Source of the DNA: a virus
DNA: 40,703 nt
IMG/VR virus record: IMGVR_UViG_3300030616_000011
Span: 1-40,703 of that record
Direction: 5' to 3' (one strand)
Below are positions 1 through 8,614 of the stretch, in pieces (the stretch's first letter is position 1; each line of letters starts with the position of its first letter). The translations under genes were made by a program, and so were the position numbers. The notes below the pieces were generated by a model, which was given only the letters and a program-made list of their open reading frames with translations, did not search any database and was not told the origin of the DNA.

Positions 1-95
1 CCCATGTTTACACTACTATCGCTGAAGTTTCCATATATCATAACACTAGCATTTGTTACTGAGGATATATCGTCTCCATCCCCATTGAGTCCGCT
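1..95. repeat. Terminal direct repeat, left copy
   Basis: Bases 1-95 are identical to bases 40609-40703. One open reading frame crosses the joint in phase (40,608 is divisible by 3). The repeat is therefore assembly redundancy of a circular or circularly permuted molecule and not a biological element inside a gene. Confidence 0.97.
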
Positions 96-2432
96 GGTTA
101 TATTATAATCCTGGTCATCTGGGTCTATAAGAGCAAAACTACAGCTGTTGGTGTCGTTTACATCTGCATAGAAATATTCCCAGGATTCCTGTGTTTTAAA
201 AATCTCATCAGATAGTATCCATGCATTTACTATATTATCATTACTTGTTACTATAAAATTACTGATAGCATTATCCGCAGTTAAATCTTCATTTCCATCT
301 CCATAAAAAGCACCACCACCCCATGCACAATAATAACTAGCTGGGTCAACAATATTATTGTCACTAGTAGCAACTTGTACCCAATTTTTATAAACTGTTT
401 TAGCACTATCACTGCAGATAACTGTTATAATATCGTCATCTGTTGCAGCAAGAAAATTTGAATCAAGTTGTGTTTCAGAACCATCTGATACCACTGAGAG
501 TTCACTCTCGCTTTGAGTAGATGAAAATTTAAGGAAATATGTATTATCAGTATCAACATATCTAAAACAAAGAACTTGTACATCATCACCACTATCTACA
601 TCACTAGCTGTTATAGTTAAATTAATCTCATTTGCTGTAAAACTGTCACCTGTTATAATCAACCCATAATCATTAGTATCTGTACTAAATTGTGCTTCAT
701 GATTAACAGCATCGATGGAACATGTACCAGTAGCACTCGCTGTTTCTGTCCATGCAACATCCCCAACCGTATCAGGAGTTCTACCATCCACACTACCAGA
801 ACCAGTAAAAGTATCATGGTATACTATACCAACTAAACCATATGAAAAATTCTCCCATCCTGTTTCAAATGTCATATTTACTTCTGAGTCTATCCAGTTC
901 TCATTTGGGAATGTATCATTAAAAAAAGTATTCCTGTAGGGTGTTGTTTCAAAATTATAAATATCACTTGTCTCATTATTTCCATCTGTATCATTTGCTG
1001 TTACCTTCCAGTAATAAGTAGTCTGATAACTTGTTGTTGTATATTTATAACTATAACTCCCGTTACTAACAGATGTATTGGTTTGCTGACTTGTATAACT
1101 CTCACCATCGCTACTAGTATAGAATGTAATATTCATATTCTGCCCATTACCATCTTCAACAGTTACATTTATAGTTACAACTCCAATACTTTCATTATAT
1201 GATTCATTAGAAGGATTAGGATTACTAAACTGAGGTATGTTTTCTGTATAAGTACAATATATAAGGTTACTATATGTTGCTTGTCCAGTATCCCAAGAAT
1301 CTATCGGGTTTTCAATAGAACCATATGTCATAGATTCTACATAGTTCCCGCCATTATCATCTGATTCATCATCAGTACTCTGCCGTATAAATGCATAACT
1401 ATCTGAGATTATGCCAAAATAATAAACAGTATCTGCTATAACACCTGTACCAGCATCGAAATTAAAAGTAAAATATGCATCAATGCTTGTACCATCTGTT
1501 TTTTCTTCAGAAGTAGCAAGAAGATTTAAATTTGAATCATAAAACAGTCCTTTAGCTTTTTCACCATTATCCCATGTATCTGACATTTTTGCAGTGATAC
1601 TATCAAGTGTACCACTTGTAGCAGGTTTGCCTTTACAAGCTACTAATATATTTTGAATACTTGTATCAGAATATTCACCTGTTTCTGCCGTATTTCCAAA
1701 TGTCGGGTCAACAACGAACACCACACCAGGAACTATCTTATTCACAGTCTGCACACCAAAAAAGAAACTATCATCCAACACACCACGCTTATACCACACC
1801 TTACCACTACTAACCAAGTTTTTAATATCAGACCAGTTAAAAAACACAGTATAATCCTCAGACTCATTCGCAGGCAACGTCAAAATCCACTCATAACCAT
1901 TAACCTCAGCATAACTTTTAAGAGTCTTATTACAAAGGATATAAAACTGATAATACAAATCACGAGGAGCACCCGTAGTATCCAACGTAAGCGTCACCTT
2001 AGCAGACTGACTTGTTTCATTGAAATCCACACCAATATCCAACAACTGACGAGCATTATACCAAGTAACATTATCAGGACTAGCACGAAGATTCCAGTCG
2101 AACATATCATGCAACCAAGGTTTCCAATAAGACCAATTAACCGTCTTAGTCTCACTTATACCAAAAGAGTTCTCAGGTGCATACCAATAATTAAAAGCCT
2201 CACCATCAACAACAGGCAGGTCACCAGTCTCAGTCGGAATCAACAAAACAACACCAGACGTAACCGAACCAACCGCAATACCCACCACACAAATCTTACG
2301 CCAATAACGTTTAAAAAAAAGTATAATCCTATCACGATAATGAACCAGGATAAAACTAATACAAAGTAACAACAATAAAACTAATACAAAATAATGAATA
2401 GGTTGTAAATTAGCAATAGCGGAAAGAAACAT
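1..2432 (-). CDS. Large membrane-anchored surface/fibre protein, N-terminal 810 residues (continues at 39636-40703)
   Basis: The frame starts with ATG at 2430-2432 and runs leftward without a stop through base 1. Across the circle junction it continues from 40608 to a TGA at 39636, giving 1134 residues. Two hydrophobic segments lie near the N terminus (about residues 13-31 and 46-63), separated by a basic stretch. The rest is predicted extracellular beta structure: an NWSYWKPW-containing domain (about 70-190), a beta-rich region, an FnIII/Ig-like module ending with YYWKVTANDTDG, and a jelly-roll-like region. It is very rich in Asn, Ser, Thr and Asp with many N-x-S/T sequons, as in archaeal secreted glycoproteins. 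It sits between a fibre-like gene and a repeat protein in the structural operon. A virion fibre or a protein displayed on the host membrane are both possible; twin membrane segments are odd for a plain tail fibre. Confidence 0.85.
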   Translation of the reverse strand, partial: MFLSAIANLQPIHYFVLVLLLLLCISFILVHYRDRIILFFKRYWRKICVVGIAVGSVTSGVVLLIPTETGDLPVVDGEAFNYWYAPENSFGISETKTVNWSYWKPWLHDMFDWNLRASPDNVTWYNARQLLDIGVDFNETSQSAKVTLTLDTTGAPRDLYYQFYILCNKTLKSYAEVNGYEWILTLPANESEDYTVFFNWSDIKNLVSSGKVWYKRGVLDDSFFFGVQTVNKIVPGVVFVVDPTFGNTAETGEYSDTSIQNILVACKGKPATSGTLDSITAKMSDTWDNGEKAKGLFYDSNLNLLATSEEKTDGTSIDAYFTFNFDAGTGVIADTVYYFGIISDSYAFIRQSTDDESDDNGGNYVESMTYGSIENPIDSWDTGQATYSNLIYCTYTENIPQFSNPNPSNESYNESIGVVTINVTVEDGNGQNMNITFYTSSDGESYTSQQTNTSVSNGSYSYKYTTTSYQTTYYWKVTANDTDGNNETSDIYNFETTPYRNTFFNDTFPNENWIDSEVNMTFETGWENFSYGLVGIVYHDTFTGSGSVDGRTPDTVGDVAWTETASATGTCSIDAVNHEAQFSTDTNDYGLIITGDSFTANEINLTITASDVDSGDDVQVLCFRYVDTDNTYFLKFSSTQSESELSVVSDGSETQLDSNFLAATDDDIITVICSDSAKTVYKNWVQVATSDNNIVDPASYYCAWGGGAFYGDGNEDLTADNAISNFIVTSNDNIVNAWILSDEIFKTQESWEYFYADVNDTNSCSFALIDPDDQDYNITSGLNGDGDDISSVTNASVMIYGNFSDSSVNM

Positions 2433-2451
2433 TCAAAACCCTAAAAAGAGT

Positions 2452-2928
2452 TTAAGAAACAGTAATCGTCCAAGTCACCTGAAGACTATCAGAAGCAGTA
2501 AGAGCCTGACTAATAGTTCCATCCCAAAAGCATAGACCACTTGTCACCGGTGCAACCTTGTTGAATAAACCAGCCTCAGAAACAGTACCAGCCCAACCAG
2601 TAAAAGTCGCAACTATTTGAAGTTGATTAGCACTTGGCTGTGAATCAGCCCAATGAGTACCAGAGCTATCCTCCCATGTTCCAAGAGAAGACAACGCTGT
2701 TCCTGCAACCCCTGGGTTTGCACCAGTACCAATTGCCATCGCATGAATAGATGCTGAAGAACCAACCTCACGGTCAAGAGCATTAATTACTTCTCCAACA
2801 ATCGTATCCTGTGTCTGATTATGCTGCAAAGCAGTATGACCCTCATCATAGAAAACTGTTCCATCCTTATGCCATGCAAGGTAATGAACTCTTCCAACTA
2901 AACCCAATTTATCTTTCTTATCTTTCAT
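2452..2928 (-). CDS. Putative virion protein, fibre/decoration-like
   Basis: A 158-residue protein. The middle carries AIGTGANPG followed by small-residue-rich segments, and the end has WAGTVSEAGLFN and LQVTWTITVS. This pattern (a GTG turn, then an EAGLFN-type strand, then a final beta strand) is common in small phage structural proteins linked to tails or fibres. The N terminus is basic (MKDKKDK). Its ATG overlaps the stop of the preceding 39-residue gene as ATGA, and the large surface protein starts 20 bases downstream, so the three are probably co-translated. The exact role is not known. A head decoration protein is an alternative, because the gene follows the major capsid gene. Confidence 0.75.
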   Translation of the reverse strand: MKDKKDKLGLVGRVHYLAWHKDGTVFYDEGHTALQHNQTQDTIVGEVINALDREVGSSASIHAMAIGTGANPGVAGTALSSLGTWEDSSGTHWADSQPSANQLQIVATFTGWAGTVSEAGLFNKVAPVTSGLCFWDGTISQALTASDSLQVTWTITVS

Positions 2929-3044
2929 GTATATATCATCTCTTTATAAAAAGGACTCTTCTCAAGTTTCTCTATTTCTTCCTTATGAATCACTTCATCA
3001 AGTATTTTTATGCTTTTCGTAACTTTATGTTTAAATTTACGCAT
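2925..3044 (-). CDS. Small basic protein (39 aa)
   Basis: The frame starts MRKFKHKVTK and ends with FYKEMIYT. Its stop overlaps the ATG of the next gene (ATGA). It fills the gap between the major capsid gene and the fibre-like gene and is charged and probably helical (LDEVIHKEEIEKLEK). I do not recognise it. Support is position, coupling and absence of other coding content here. Confidence 0.55.
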   Translation of the reverse strand: MRKFKHKVTKSIKILDEVIHKEEIEKLEKSPFYKEMIYT

Positions 3045-3112
3045 AAATTACCACATCTTATTTAGAAAGAAAATAAGAGAAAGAAAAAATCTTTCTCGAA
3101 GTATCTCTATGT

Positions 3113-4027
3113 TTATGGATTAGATACCCATCCAACAGCATCCGAATCGAGAGCAGCACTACCCCAGTATTGCCATAACACAAGACGGGTTCTATCACAG
3201 TAGTTCTCATAGAACTCAGTAAAAGTCGGTCTTTTACCCCATGCTTCTCCAACTGCACGCCTACTGTCTATAATTACTGCCTGTACCTCACCTGCATTAT
3301 CACTACAATCATTTGCATTGCAACATTCTATTACTTTAAGCCCTGCAAGAGTCTGTAGTTTTCCATCTTCGCTATAGCTTGTTCCTGGTATCTGAGAATA
3401 GAAATATCCTGTTCCATCCTTGAAATACAGATACTTTGCAACATCTGGATGTAAGATTACATAATCAGGTTCATAACTGTCACCTTGCATATGTTTCATA
3501 ACTGTTACTATCGAGTTGTAAAGCTCATATGTAAAAGTACAACAACTTCCGGCTATAACCCCATCTGCACATGATACTTTTGATTCTTTATCAATATTTG
3601 GTGTACCTATATTTGTTACCAGATTATTGTAGATTTCCTCATCACGACATTCAGCCATCCTTTTTGCCATCTCATTCATTATAAGTGGCATAATATCACC
3701 ATCGGCTTTCCATTCTGAATATCCACAGACTACATCATAATCTCCCCATGCATTGATTTTTATATCATATGTTCCAAAAGTGGTACTTGTATCACTGAGA
3801 CATAGACAACTACCTGTCATCGATGTACAACTATTGGTTCTTTTCTCTACATACTTTACCTGTACAGTATCTCCACCACCAGCTGTAAGATCATATTCAA
3901 GTGCCGTTATCTTCCCAGAAAGTTGTCCATAACAGACAAGCCCCTCTAAAATCGTATCAGCAAATATATCTGCCTTAACCCAACTTGCTATCTCTGAATT
4001 GCTTGTAAGTTCTTCTAAACTTTTCAT
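3113..4027 (-). CDS. Major capsid protein, HK97-fold type
   Basis: A 304-residue protein placed directly after the protease and scaffold genes, as expected for the main capsid subunit. The N-terminal helix, a beta-rich middle (TAGGGDTVQVKYVEKR, resembling the E-loop/P-domain entry), a long helix (MPLIMNEMAKRMAECRDEEIYNNLV) and the late PDYVILHPDVAKYLYFKDG and LAGLKVIE segments match the layout of HK97-like capsid proteins of this length. The identification rests on context and general pattern; no motif is diagnostic. It is unusual in having 13 cysteines, including CC pairs and the cluster ECCNANDC, which suggests disulfide cross-links or bound metal in the shell. Only two bases separate it from the scaffold gene. 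Confidence 0.85.
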   Translation of the reverse strand: MKSLEELTSNSEIASWVKADIFADTILEGLVCYGQLSGKITALEYDLTAGGGDTVQVKYVEKRTNSCTSMTGSCLCLSDTSTTFGTYDIKINAWGDYDVVCGYSEWKADGDIMPLIMNEMAKRMAECRDEEIYNNLVTNIGTPNIDKESKVSCADGVIAGSCCTFTYELYNSIVTVMKHMQGDSYEPDYVILHPDVAKYLYFKDGTGYFYSQIPGTSYSEDGKLQTLAGLKVIECCNANDCSDNAGEVQAVIIDSRRAVGEAWGKRPTFTEFYENYCDRTRLVLWQYWGSAALDSDAVGWVSNP

Positions 4028-4029
4028 TT

Positions 4030-4428
4030 TTAGAAACCCCCGTACCTTCTCTTATATTTAAGATCCTTCAGCATCTCCTCATATGATTTTCCGACTACCT
4101 TGTTTTCTTCTGAATATCTACCTCTTTTTTTAAGATCGTTGTTCATGAGTGCTATCGCATTTTTCACGATTTCACCTTTGAACTCTTGTTTTTCTCCTTC
4201 CTCTGATTTTGGTTTTGCAATATTGGATTTTTCACCCATTTCTTCCATGATTTTTGATCGTTCCTCTTCTCTTAGTTGCTCTCGGAGTTTGTCCTCTTCC
4301 TCTTTCTTTTTCTTAGCTTCCTCGGCTTCTATTTTGGCTTTTTCTAATGAAATCTCTCTTTCAAGATTCTCCTTTTTTAAAGCCTCAAGTTCCTTTTGAA
4401 GCTGTTCAATTGTCTTTTCTTCAGACAT
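4030..4428 (-). CDS. Scaffolding protein-like coiled coil
   Basis: A 132-residue, highly charged protein. Residues 1-75 form one long Glu/Lys-rich coiled coil (EQLQKELEALKKENLE and following), then a flexible acidic linker, then a basic C-terminal end (LKDLKYKRRYGGF). This is the typical build of a capsid scaffold, which guides shell assembly and is removed by the prohead protease. It lies between the protease and the major capsid gene, the standard position. No sequence motif proves the role. Confidence 0.75.
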   Translation of the reverse strand: MSEEKTIEQLQKELEALKKENLEREISLEKAKIEAEEAKKKKEEEDKLREQLREEERSKIMEEMGEKSNIAKPKSEEGEKQEFKGEIVKNAIALMNNDLKKRGRYSEENKVVGKSYEEMLKDLKYKRRYGGF

Positions 4429-4429
4429 T

Positions 4430-5257
4430 TTACTTTTTACCTCCTTTTAATTTTTCATGTTTAATTTTTTCTTTAAGTAAATCTATTTCTACTTTGTTGT
4501 ATTCATCAGCGAGATCATAATAACTATTATCCACGCTGATGTGTTCTGATATCGTTATCGTGTCATTTTTTGATAAGCCGATACCACATCCTTCTTCTGG
4601 ACTACACGCACCTCGTGTAACCAGTGAATAGTGATCTCCTTGAAGATTCCTTGCGGTAAGTCTTTTTTCATCAAGTCCCTCAACATCTTCAAAAAATCTA
4701 TCTATCCATACACCGACTGAACCCTCTGGATATTTTTCAGCATCAAAACGATTTTTCATATACCCTTTAGCTACATTTGCCTTCGGCATATAATCATTTA
4801 TAACTGGCTGTCCTGTTACCCTTTTTGTTAATGGGTCATATCGGATGTCTTTAATGAATCCTACCTCATCTTCTATTTTTTCTGAATGGTCAATATTTAT
4901 TGGTTGTCTTTCCCATGTATGGTATGCCCTTTCCAGTTCTTCAGCTGGAAAAAACATTCCATTATATGTTCCATCCCCGATAATCAATGTCGCCCTTTCA
5001 AAATCCATATTATTATCTGAAAGATTTTGTTTACCTTTAAGTTTGAATAAATCAGCACAAAGTTCTAAATGTACTCTCTCCGGTTTTATCATGTTCTTGC
5101 TTTTTTTCCATTCATCATAAATTGAATAGCAGTGTCCTGCTGCTTGTTTTCTCCCTTCCTCAGTATTTGGGTATTCTTTATTATCTATCATATATTTAAT
5201 ACAAAATGAAGTATAATCATCTCTTGATTCTCCAGGATTAGGTTTCCTTGGAATCAT
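4430..5257 (-). CDS. Prohead maturation protease (DUF2213-like)
   Basis: About 275 residues. The N-terminal 50 residues (MIPRKPNPGESRDDYTSFC...AAGHCYSIYDEW) match a small module often found before phage prohead proteases. The main domain has ERATLIIGDGTYNG, then INIDHSE (candidate catalytic His), VGFIKDIRYDP, GSVGVW (candidate nucleophile Ser) and GDHYSLVTRGACSPEEGCGI, the order seen in DUF2213-type proteases. The role is cleavage of scaffold and capsid N termini during head maturation. The strong AAGGAGGTG best fits the ATG at 5257; a GTG (5263) and another ATG (5260) lie just upstream. It overlaps the preceding gene by about 20 bases and is followed by scaffold and capsid genes. Confidence 0.85.
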   Translation of the reverse strand: MIPRKPNPGESRDDYTSFCIKYMIDNKEYPNTEEGRKQAAGHCYSIYDEWKKSKNMIKPERVHLELCADLFKLKGKQNLSDNNMDFERATLIIGDGTYNGMFFPAEELERAYHTWERQPINIDHSEKIEDEVGFIKDIRYDPLTKRVTGQPVINDYMPKANVAKGYMKNRFDAEKYPEGSVGVWIDRFFEDVEGLDEKRLTARNLQGDHYSLVTRGACSPEEGCGIGLSKNDTITISEHISVDNSYYDLADEYNKVEIDLLKEKIKHEKLKGGKK

Positions 5258-5837
5258 CATCACCTCCTTTTTTCATGTTTGGCTTCCATTTAAGAACCTT
5301 TTTTTCTGCTTCTTTTTCAAGTTGCTCATATTCTTTTGAAAGCATACTTATTTTTTTCTCCTGATATTGAGGCACAAAAATCTGTTCATCAACACTCATT
5401 ATACCCTCTATATCAGGTATTTTTCCATCTTTTTTACCTTGATTTGTGTGTTCTTTTGAATCAGACCATGCATTAACATATAAATCTTTTATATCTACAT
5501 AATATTTTTCCGCTATTGGAAGTATCTCATTTGCATTTCTAAGCATTGGAACAATAATATACATAAATAACGGTCCATATGCAGTATCTTTATATATCAT
5601 CCAGAGACCTATCGCTGAAAATTCATATACTATTTTCCGTTGATATTCCTCTTTTATCTGTCCACACATTTTTTTAATATCATTCCATATTTTTCCAATA
5701 ACCGGATTTCCACAATTATCCATATCCTCAATGATATTATCCAGTGTTATCTTGTATTTCTTTTTGAGTTTTCTTCTAAGTATCCAAAGAAACAAACGGA
5801 GTTCTTTTTTCATTCCGTCTGTAAAAACGATATCCAT
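5238..5837 (-). CDS. Hypothetical protein in head module
   Basis: A 199-residue protein with a basic N-terminal helix (LWILRRKLKKKYK), a hydrophobic middle (FSAIGLWMIYK...LFMYIIVPMLRN) that could be buried helix or weak membrane contact, and a charged Lys/Glu C terminus. GGAGAAATAAAA precedes the ATG. It lies between the portal/closure genes and the protease. I do not recognise the family; an accessory head or capsid-assembly factor is likely from position only. Confidence 0.75.
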   Translation of the reverse strand: MDIVFTDGMKKELRLFLWILRRKLKKKYKITLDNIIEDMDNCGNPVIGKIWNDIKKMCGQIKEEYQRKIVYEFSAIGLWMIYKDTAYGPLFMYIIVPMLRNANEILPIAEKYYVDIKDLYVNAWSDSKEHTNQGKKDGKIPDIEGIMSVDEQIFVPQYQEKKISMLSKEYEQLEKEAEKKVLKWKPNMKKGGDDDSKET

Positions 5838-5839
5838 TT

Positions 5840-6286
5840 TTATTTCTCCTCTGATTTTGTTATCTCTGGTAAAATAAATCCTTTCTTTATAAGATATGTA
5901 CCTAATTGTCTATATGCTTTCATCGCTGTTTCATCAAATGACTCAACACGATGTGTTATTTGCCCTTTTATTCCTTTTAATGCTGTCTCAAATTGTTCTT
6001 TTCTTTGTTTAAGTAGTTTTTTGAATTCTTCATCACCTGCATCTTTTCTTACATAAAGCGGTGGATTTCCAAGCGATGGAACAAAAATTGTTTTTATCTT
6101 CCGGTTTTTTGAGTCAATTATTAACTTATCAATTTCTTTATTTATAGCCTCGTGTTGATATTTCTGTTTAAGAAAGCCTATAAGATCATTATCTAATTTA
6201 AGTAGTTGTTCTATTATTTTCCTATTGTATATCGTCAATGGTCTATCTTTACCTATTGATTGATCGACAATTGGCAACTCAACCAT
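5840..6286 (-). CDS. Hypothetical protein in head module
   Basis: A 148-residue, mainly helical, Lys-rich protein without Cys. It contains KTIFVPSLGNPPLYVRKDAGDEEFKKLLKQRKEQFE and ends with LPEITKSEEK. It starts inside the end of the 50-residue gene before it (8-base overlap) and ends two bases before the next gene. The family is not recognised. Position between the gp10-like gene and the protease suggests a head or neck component. Confidence 0.75.
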   Translation of the reverse strand: MVELPIVDQSIGKDRPLTIYNRKIIEQLLKLDNDLIGFLKQKYQHEAINKEIDKLIIDSKNRKIKTIFVPSLGNPPLYVRKDAGDEEFKKLLKQRKEQFETALKGIKGQITHRVESFDETAMKAYRQLGTYLIKKGFILPEITKSEEK

Positions 6287-6431
6287 GTTTAAACATTTTC
6301 TCCTTAAAAACTTTCATTTCCTCTTTTGTAAATTTTACTTCTCCACCATAGTCGTCTTTTATTACAAAACCATCATTTGTAGTTTCAACAGTTGGACAAC
6401 AGCGTTTGCCTCCACAAATAACTATTTTCAT
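6279..6431 (-). CDS. Small CCP-motif protein (50 aa)
   Basis: The product starts MKIVICGGKRCCPTVE and continues GFVIKDDYGGEVKFTKEEMKVFKEK. Small phage proteins with this N-terminal GGKRCCP pattern followed by a DDYGG turn recur in head modules, but their function is unknown to me. The ribosome-binding site is strong (GGAGGTAG), the start overlaps the previous stop (ATGA), and the stop overlaps the next gene. Confidence 0.75.
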   Translation of the reverse strand: MKIVICGGKRCCPTVETTNDGFVIKDDYGGEVKFTKEEMKVFKEKMFKHG

Positions 6432-6565
6432 TTTTTTTCTACCTCCATTCTGCTTTTTATATCACTATTAATCTCCTCGATAACATCCCAATCACACTTA
6501 ATACATAAGGGTGTATCAAGGACAATAACCATATTTTTTTTACAAAATGGACATTTTATTTCCAT
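6428..6565 (-). CDS. Zinc-ribbon microprotein (45 aa)
   Basis: The product has two CxxC knuckles (KCPFCKK and LCIKCDW) spaced by 13 residues, then a charged helix ending MEVEKK. This is a four-cysteine zinc ribbon. It overlaps the end of the gp10-like gene by 10 bases and the next gene by ATGA coupling. No specific function can be given. Confidence 0.75.
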   Translation of the reverse strand: MEIKCPFCKKNMVIVLDTPLCIKCDWDVIEEINSDIKSRMEVEKK

Positions 6566-6951
6566 ATTTTCATTACTTTTTTTCCAAAAATTTCAGACAT
6601 CTCATCCATAGCTCGGTAAGTAGCAGGTCTCATAAATGGACGGAAAGCATATTTTCCTGATGAACTTATAACTGCTTTTGGACTATTCGGTCTACCCACA
6701 GGCATAAAAATAGTACCATATTCATTGTAGACAGCCCAAGGAACTAAACATTCAAGAATAAATCCCTTTCCTCTCATTCTTGCTTGTATATCATCTGCCA
6801 TTATTCCTGTATCCTCTGGTGCATATTGTTTTGCATACTGTACTGCATTTTCAGCTGTCTGTCTCATAACATCATTATACATGCTTTCTTTTCCCATTTC
6901 TTTAAATGATTTTGCAACATCATTAAGTCCTTCTACTTTGAAGCTTATCAT
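6556..6951 (-). CDS. Head-closure / tail component, HK97 gp10-like
   Basis: A 131-residue protein with the gp10-family layout: N-terminal KVEGLNDVAKSFKEMG helix, ENAVQYAKQYAPEDTGIMADDIQ (the AP-x-DTG turn typical of the family), ECLVPWAVYNEYGT, and the FRPFMRPAT motif near the C terminus. The family caps the head-tail interface in siphoviruses. The start overlaps the preceding zinc-ribbon gene's stop (ATGA). It is separated from the connector and tail terminator, which lie across the circle junction, so the neck genes are split into two groups. Confidence 0.85.
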   Translation of the reverse strand: MISFKVEGLNDVAKSFKEMGKESMYNDVMRQTAENAVQYAKQYAPEDTGIMADDIQARMRGKGFILECLVPWAVYNEYGTIFMPVGRPNSPKAVISSSGKYAFRPFMRPATYRAMDEMSEIFGKKVMKIWK

Positions 6952-7049
6952 TCTTCACTCCATTTGTACCCGCAGTGTACACAACAGAAAGATTTTGAGT
7001 TTAGGTAAAGCTCTGTTGTTGAACATCTTGGACATCTTTTGTAAATCAT
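6948..7049 (-). CDS. Zinc-ribbon microprotein (33 aa)
   Basis: The product is a minimal zinc ribbon: RCPRCS near the N terminus and CVHCGYKW near the C terminus, linked by a short beta hairpin. The stop overlaps the start of the gp10-like gene (ATGA), so translation is coupled. It resembles free-standing TFIIS/RPB9-type ribbons; role unknown. Confidence 0.7.
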   Translation of the reverse strand: MIYKRCPRCSTTELYLNSKSFCCVHCGYKWSEE

Positions 7050-7051
7050 TT

Positions 7052-7198
7052 TTATTTCCTGAATATTTCTTTCAACTTAGAAATACAACCTTTTTTGGAT
7101 TTTTTTTCCTCAAAGACCTCTTCTAGTAACAAACCATTTCTTTTATCATGTCTAAGTTTACGCCATTTAATTGTTTCTTTCATTTTTTGATTTGGCAT
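7052..7198 (-). CDS. Small basic protein (48 aa)
   Basis: The product starts MPNQKMKETIKWRKLR and is Lys/Arg-rich. The start was chosen because GGAGG lies nine bases upstream of the ATG at 7198; an in-frame start further upstream would lengthen the overlap with the portal gene to 74 bases. It overlaps the portal C terminus by 32 bases. Family not recognised. Confidence 0.6.
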   Translation of the reverse strand: MPNQKMKETIKWRKLRHDKRNGLLLEEVFEEKKSKKGCISKLKEIFRK

Positions 7199-8612
7199 AT
7201 GTTTTTTCCTCCGCTTCCTTAAGTCTTTTTTCCTGTTCAATCGTTTCTCTTATGCCAGCTCTTTTAATCATTATTTTTTGTTCTTCTGTGAGAGGAATAA
7301 CTTTTTGTTTAACTGTTGGTTTTTTTACTGTTGGTTGTGGTTCAACATTTGGTTCTGAAACATCTTTTGGCGGTTCAACTTCTGGTTTTGATTTTTCTGG
7401 AACCTTCTCAATATCAAGATCAACAACCCCATCATTATAAATACGTCTACCCTCTGGAATACTAAGAATACCATTAACAACACCCTGCACCGCTGGGTAA
7501 GACCGTGTCTGAAGGATTTTAGCCTCAGAAAGTTCATCTACAAATATCGGATTCCATACTATGTCATATTTCCATTTATGACCATTTGACTCAAGAAGCT
7601 GTGTATATATCTTCCGAATTATCGGTGTGAAAATAATTTTCTGAATATTTTCTATATCATGATAATAATCAGATACCCCTATTTCGCTTCCTGTAACATT
7701 ACCAAGTGACTCACCTGTAAGTATATGAACAGGCATTTCAAGAGCTGCTGCAATATTTGTATAAAAATAATCATAAAATGGTTTAGGATCTATCCTATTC
7801 GGGTTAACAACATTAAGTTTATAATCTTGATCATGAGCATAATAGTTAGGGTGCTGTTTGAAAAGCTTAATCATCTCTTTCTCTTGTTCTGGTTGCATAT
7901 TTTCTATTGTCATATCAAGTATTCCATGTCCAAACCATGAAAGTATTTCACCGGATGTCACATCTGCATCCATCTTTGATTGAAGAACATTTATAAGAAC
8001 ATCTATTTTTGAAATACCAAAAGAACTATATGGAAGTTTATCTATTGCTATATCAATTATCCTATCCGGATGGATAAATACTTCTTCTCCTCGTTTTTCT
8101 TTATAAATAAAATAAGAAATGTTATCTTTGCCTTTCTCTTTTTTCTTTCGTCTTGTTATAAACTCAGAGTTAAGATTAAAAAGATTTAATGGTTTATTAT
8201 TAAAATCAACAGGTGAGTCATTCTCTTTATTTTTTGACTCGATAAAGGTTCTCTCTAAAAATCCTGTTCCATAAATATTTGCACAAACACCAGATGTATA
8301 AAGCTTATAAGGGAAATTAGTTCGTTTGTCAAAATCTTTTATAAGTCTTAAAATATTTTTATCTATGTTTCCCGTCCCCTCAGTTGGTTTAATTTTAAAC
8401 CAGTTTCTAAATGTATCCTTGTTTTTTTTATGTATTGCTTTAAGAATCAGAGGTTCACGCAAAGCAATTTTACGCAACATCGTAGGTTTAGCACCTTTTA
8501 ATGCTTCACTCTGTCGACTAGCTATAACAGACTGATGAACAGTCTTATGAACTTTGCTTTCTTCTTCACCCCATGAAAAAACTTTTTTTCCAAAAATTTC
8601 AAAATGTCTCAT
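7167..8612 (-). CDS. Portal protein (DUF1073/SPP1-like)
   Basis: About 481 residues. It has the features of the phage portal family: an N-terminal helical part, the LYTSGVCANIYGTGFLE strand-helix region, HPDRIIDIAID, the stem-like SKMDADVTSGEILSWFGHGILDM, and the conserved ALEMPVHILTGESLGNVTGSEIG segment followed by a helix with YYHDIENIQK. Portals form the dodecameric DNA gate at one capsid vertex and bind the terminase. The C-terminal 90 residues add a Pro/Val/Lys linker (EVEPPKDVSEPNVEPQPTV) and a charged helix, possibly a scaffold-contact tail. The start MRHFEIF was chosen because GGAAG lies nine bases upstream; in-frame starts further up overlap terminase by 22 bases. Confidence 0.9.
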   Translation of the reverse strand: MRHFEIFGKKVFSWGEEESKVHKTVHQSVIASRQSEALKGAKPTMLRKIALREPLILKAIHKKNKDTFRNWFKIKPTEGTGNIDKNILRLIKDFDKRTNFPYKLYTSGVCANIYGTGFLERTFIESKNKENDSPVDFNNKPLNLFNLNSEFITRRKKKEKGKDNISYFIYKEKRGEEVFIHPDRIIDIAIDKLPYSSFGISKIDVLINVLQSKMDADVTSGEILSWFGHGILDMTIENMQPEQEKEMIKLFKQHPNYYAHDQDYKLNVVNPNRIDPKPFYDYFYTNIAAALEMPVHILTGESLGNVTGSEIGVSDYYHDIENIQKIIFTPIIRKIYTQLLESNGHKWKYDIVWNPIFVDELSEAKILQTRSYPAVQGVVNGILSIPEGRRIYNDGVVDLDIEKVPEKSKPEVEPPKDVSEPNVEPQPTVKKPTVKQKVIPLTEEQKIMIKRAGIRETIEQEKRLKEAEEKTYAKSKNERNN

Positions 8613-8614
8613 AA

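Noticed and set aside
1653-2369. A 238-codon forward frame rich in Thr, Ile and Asn
   Set aside because: It is the antisense of the large surface protein gene, which is open for 1134 codons across the junction and has clear beta-domain sequence. The forward product has no domain pattern or ribosome-binding site.
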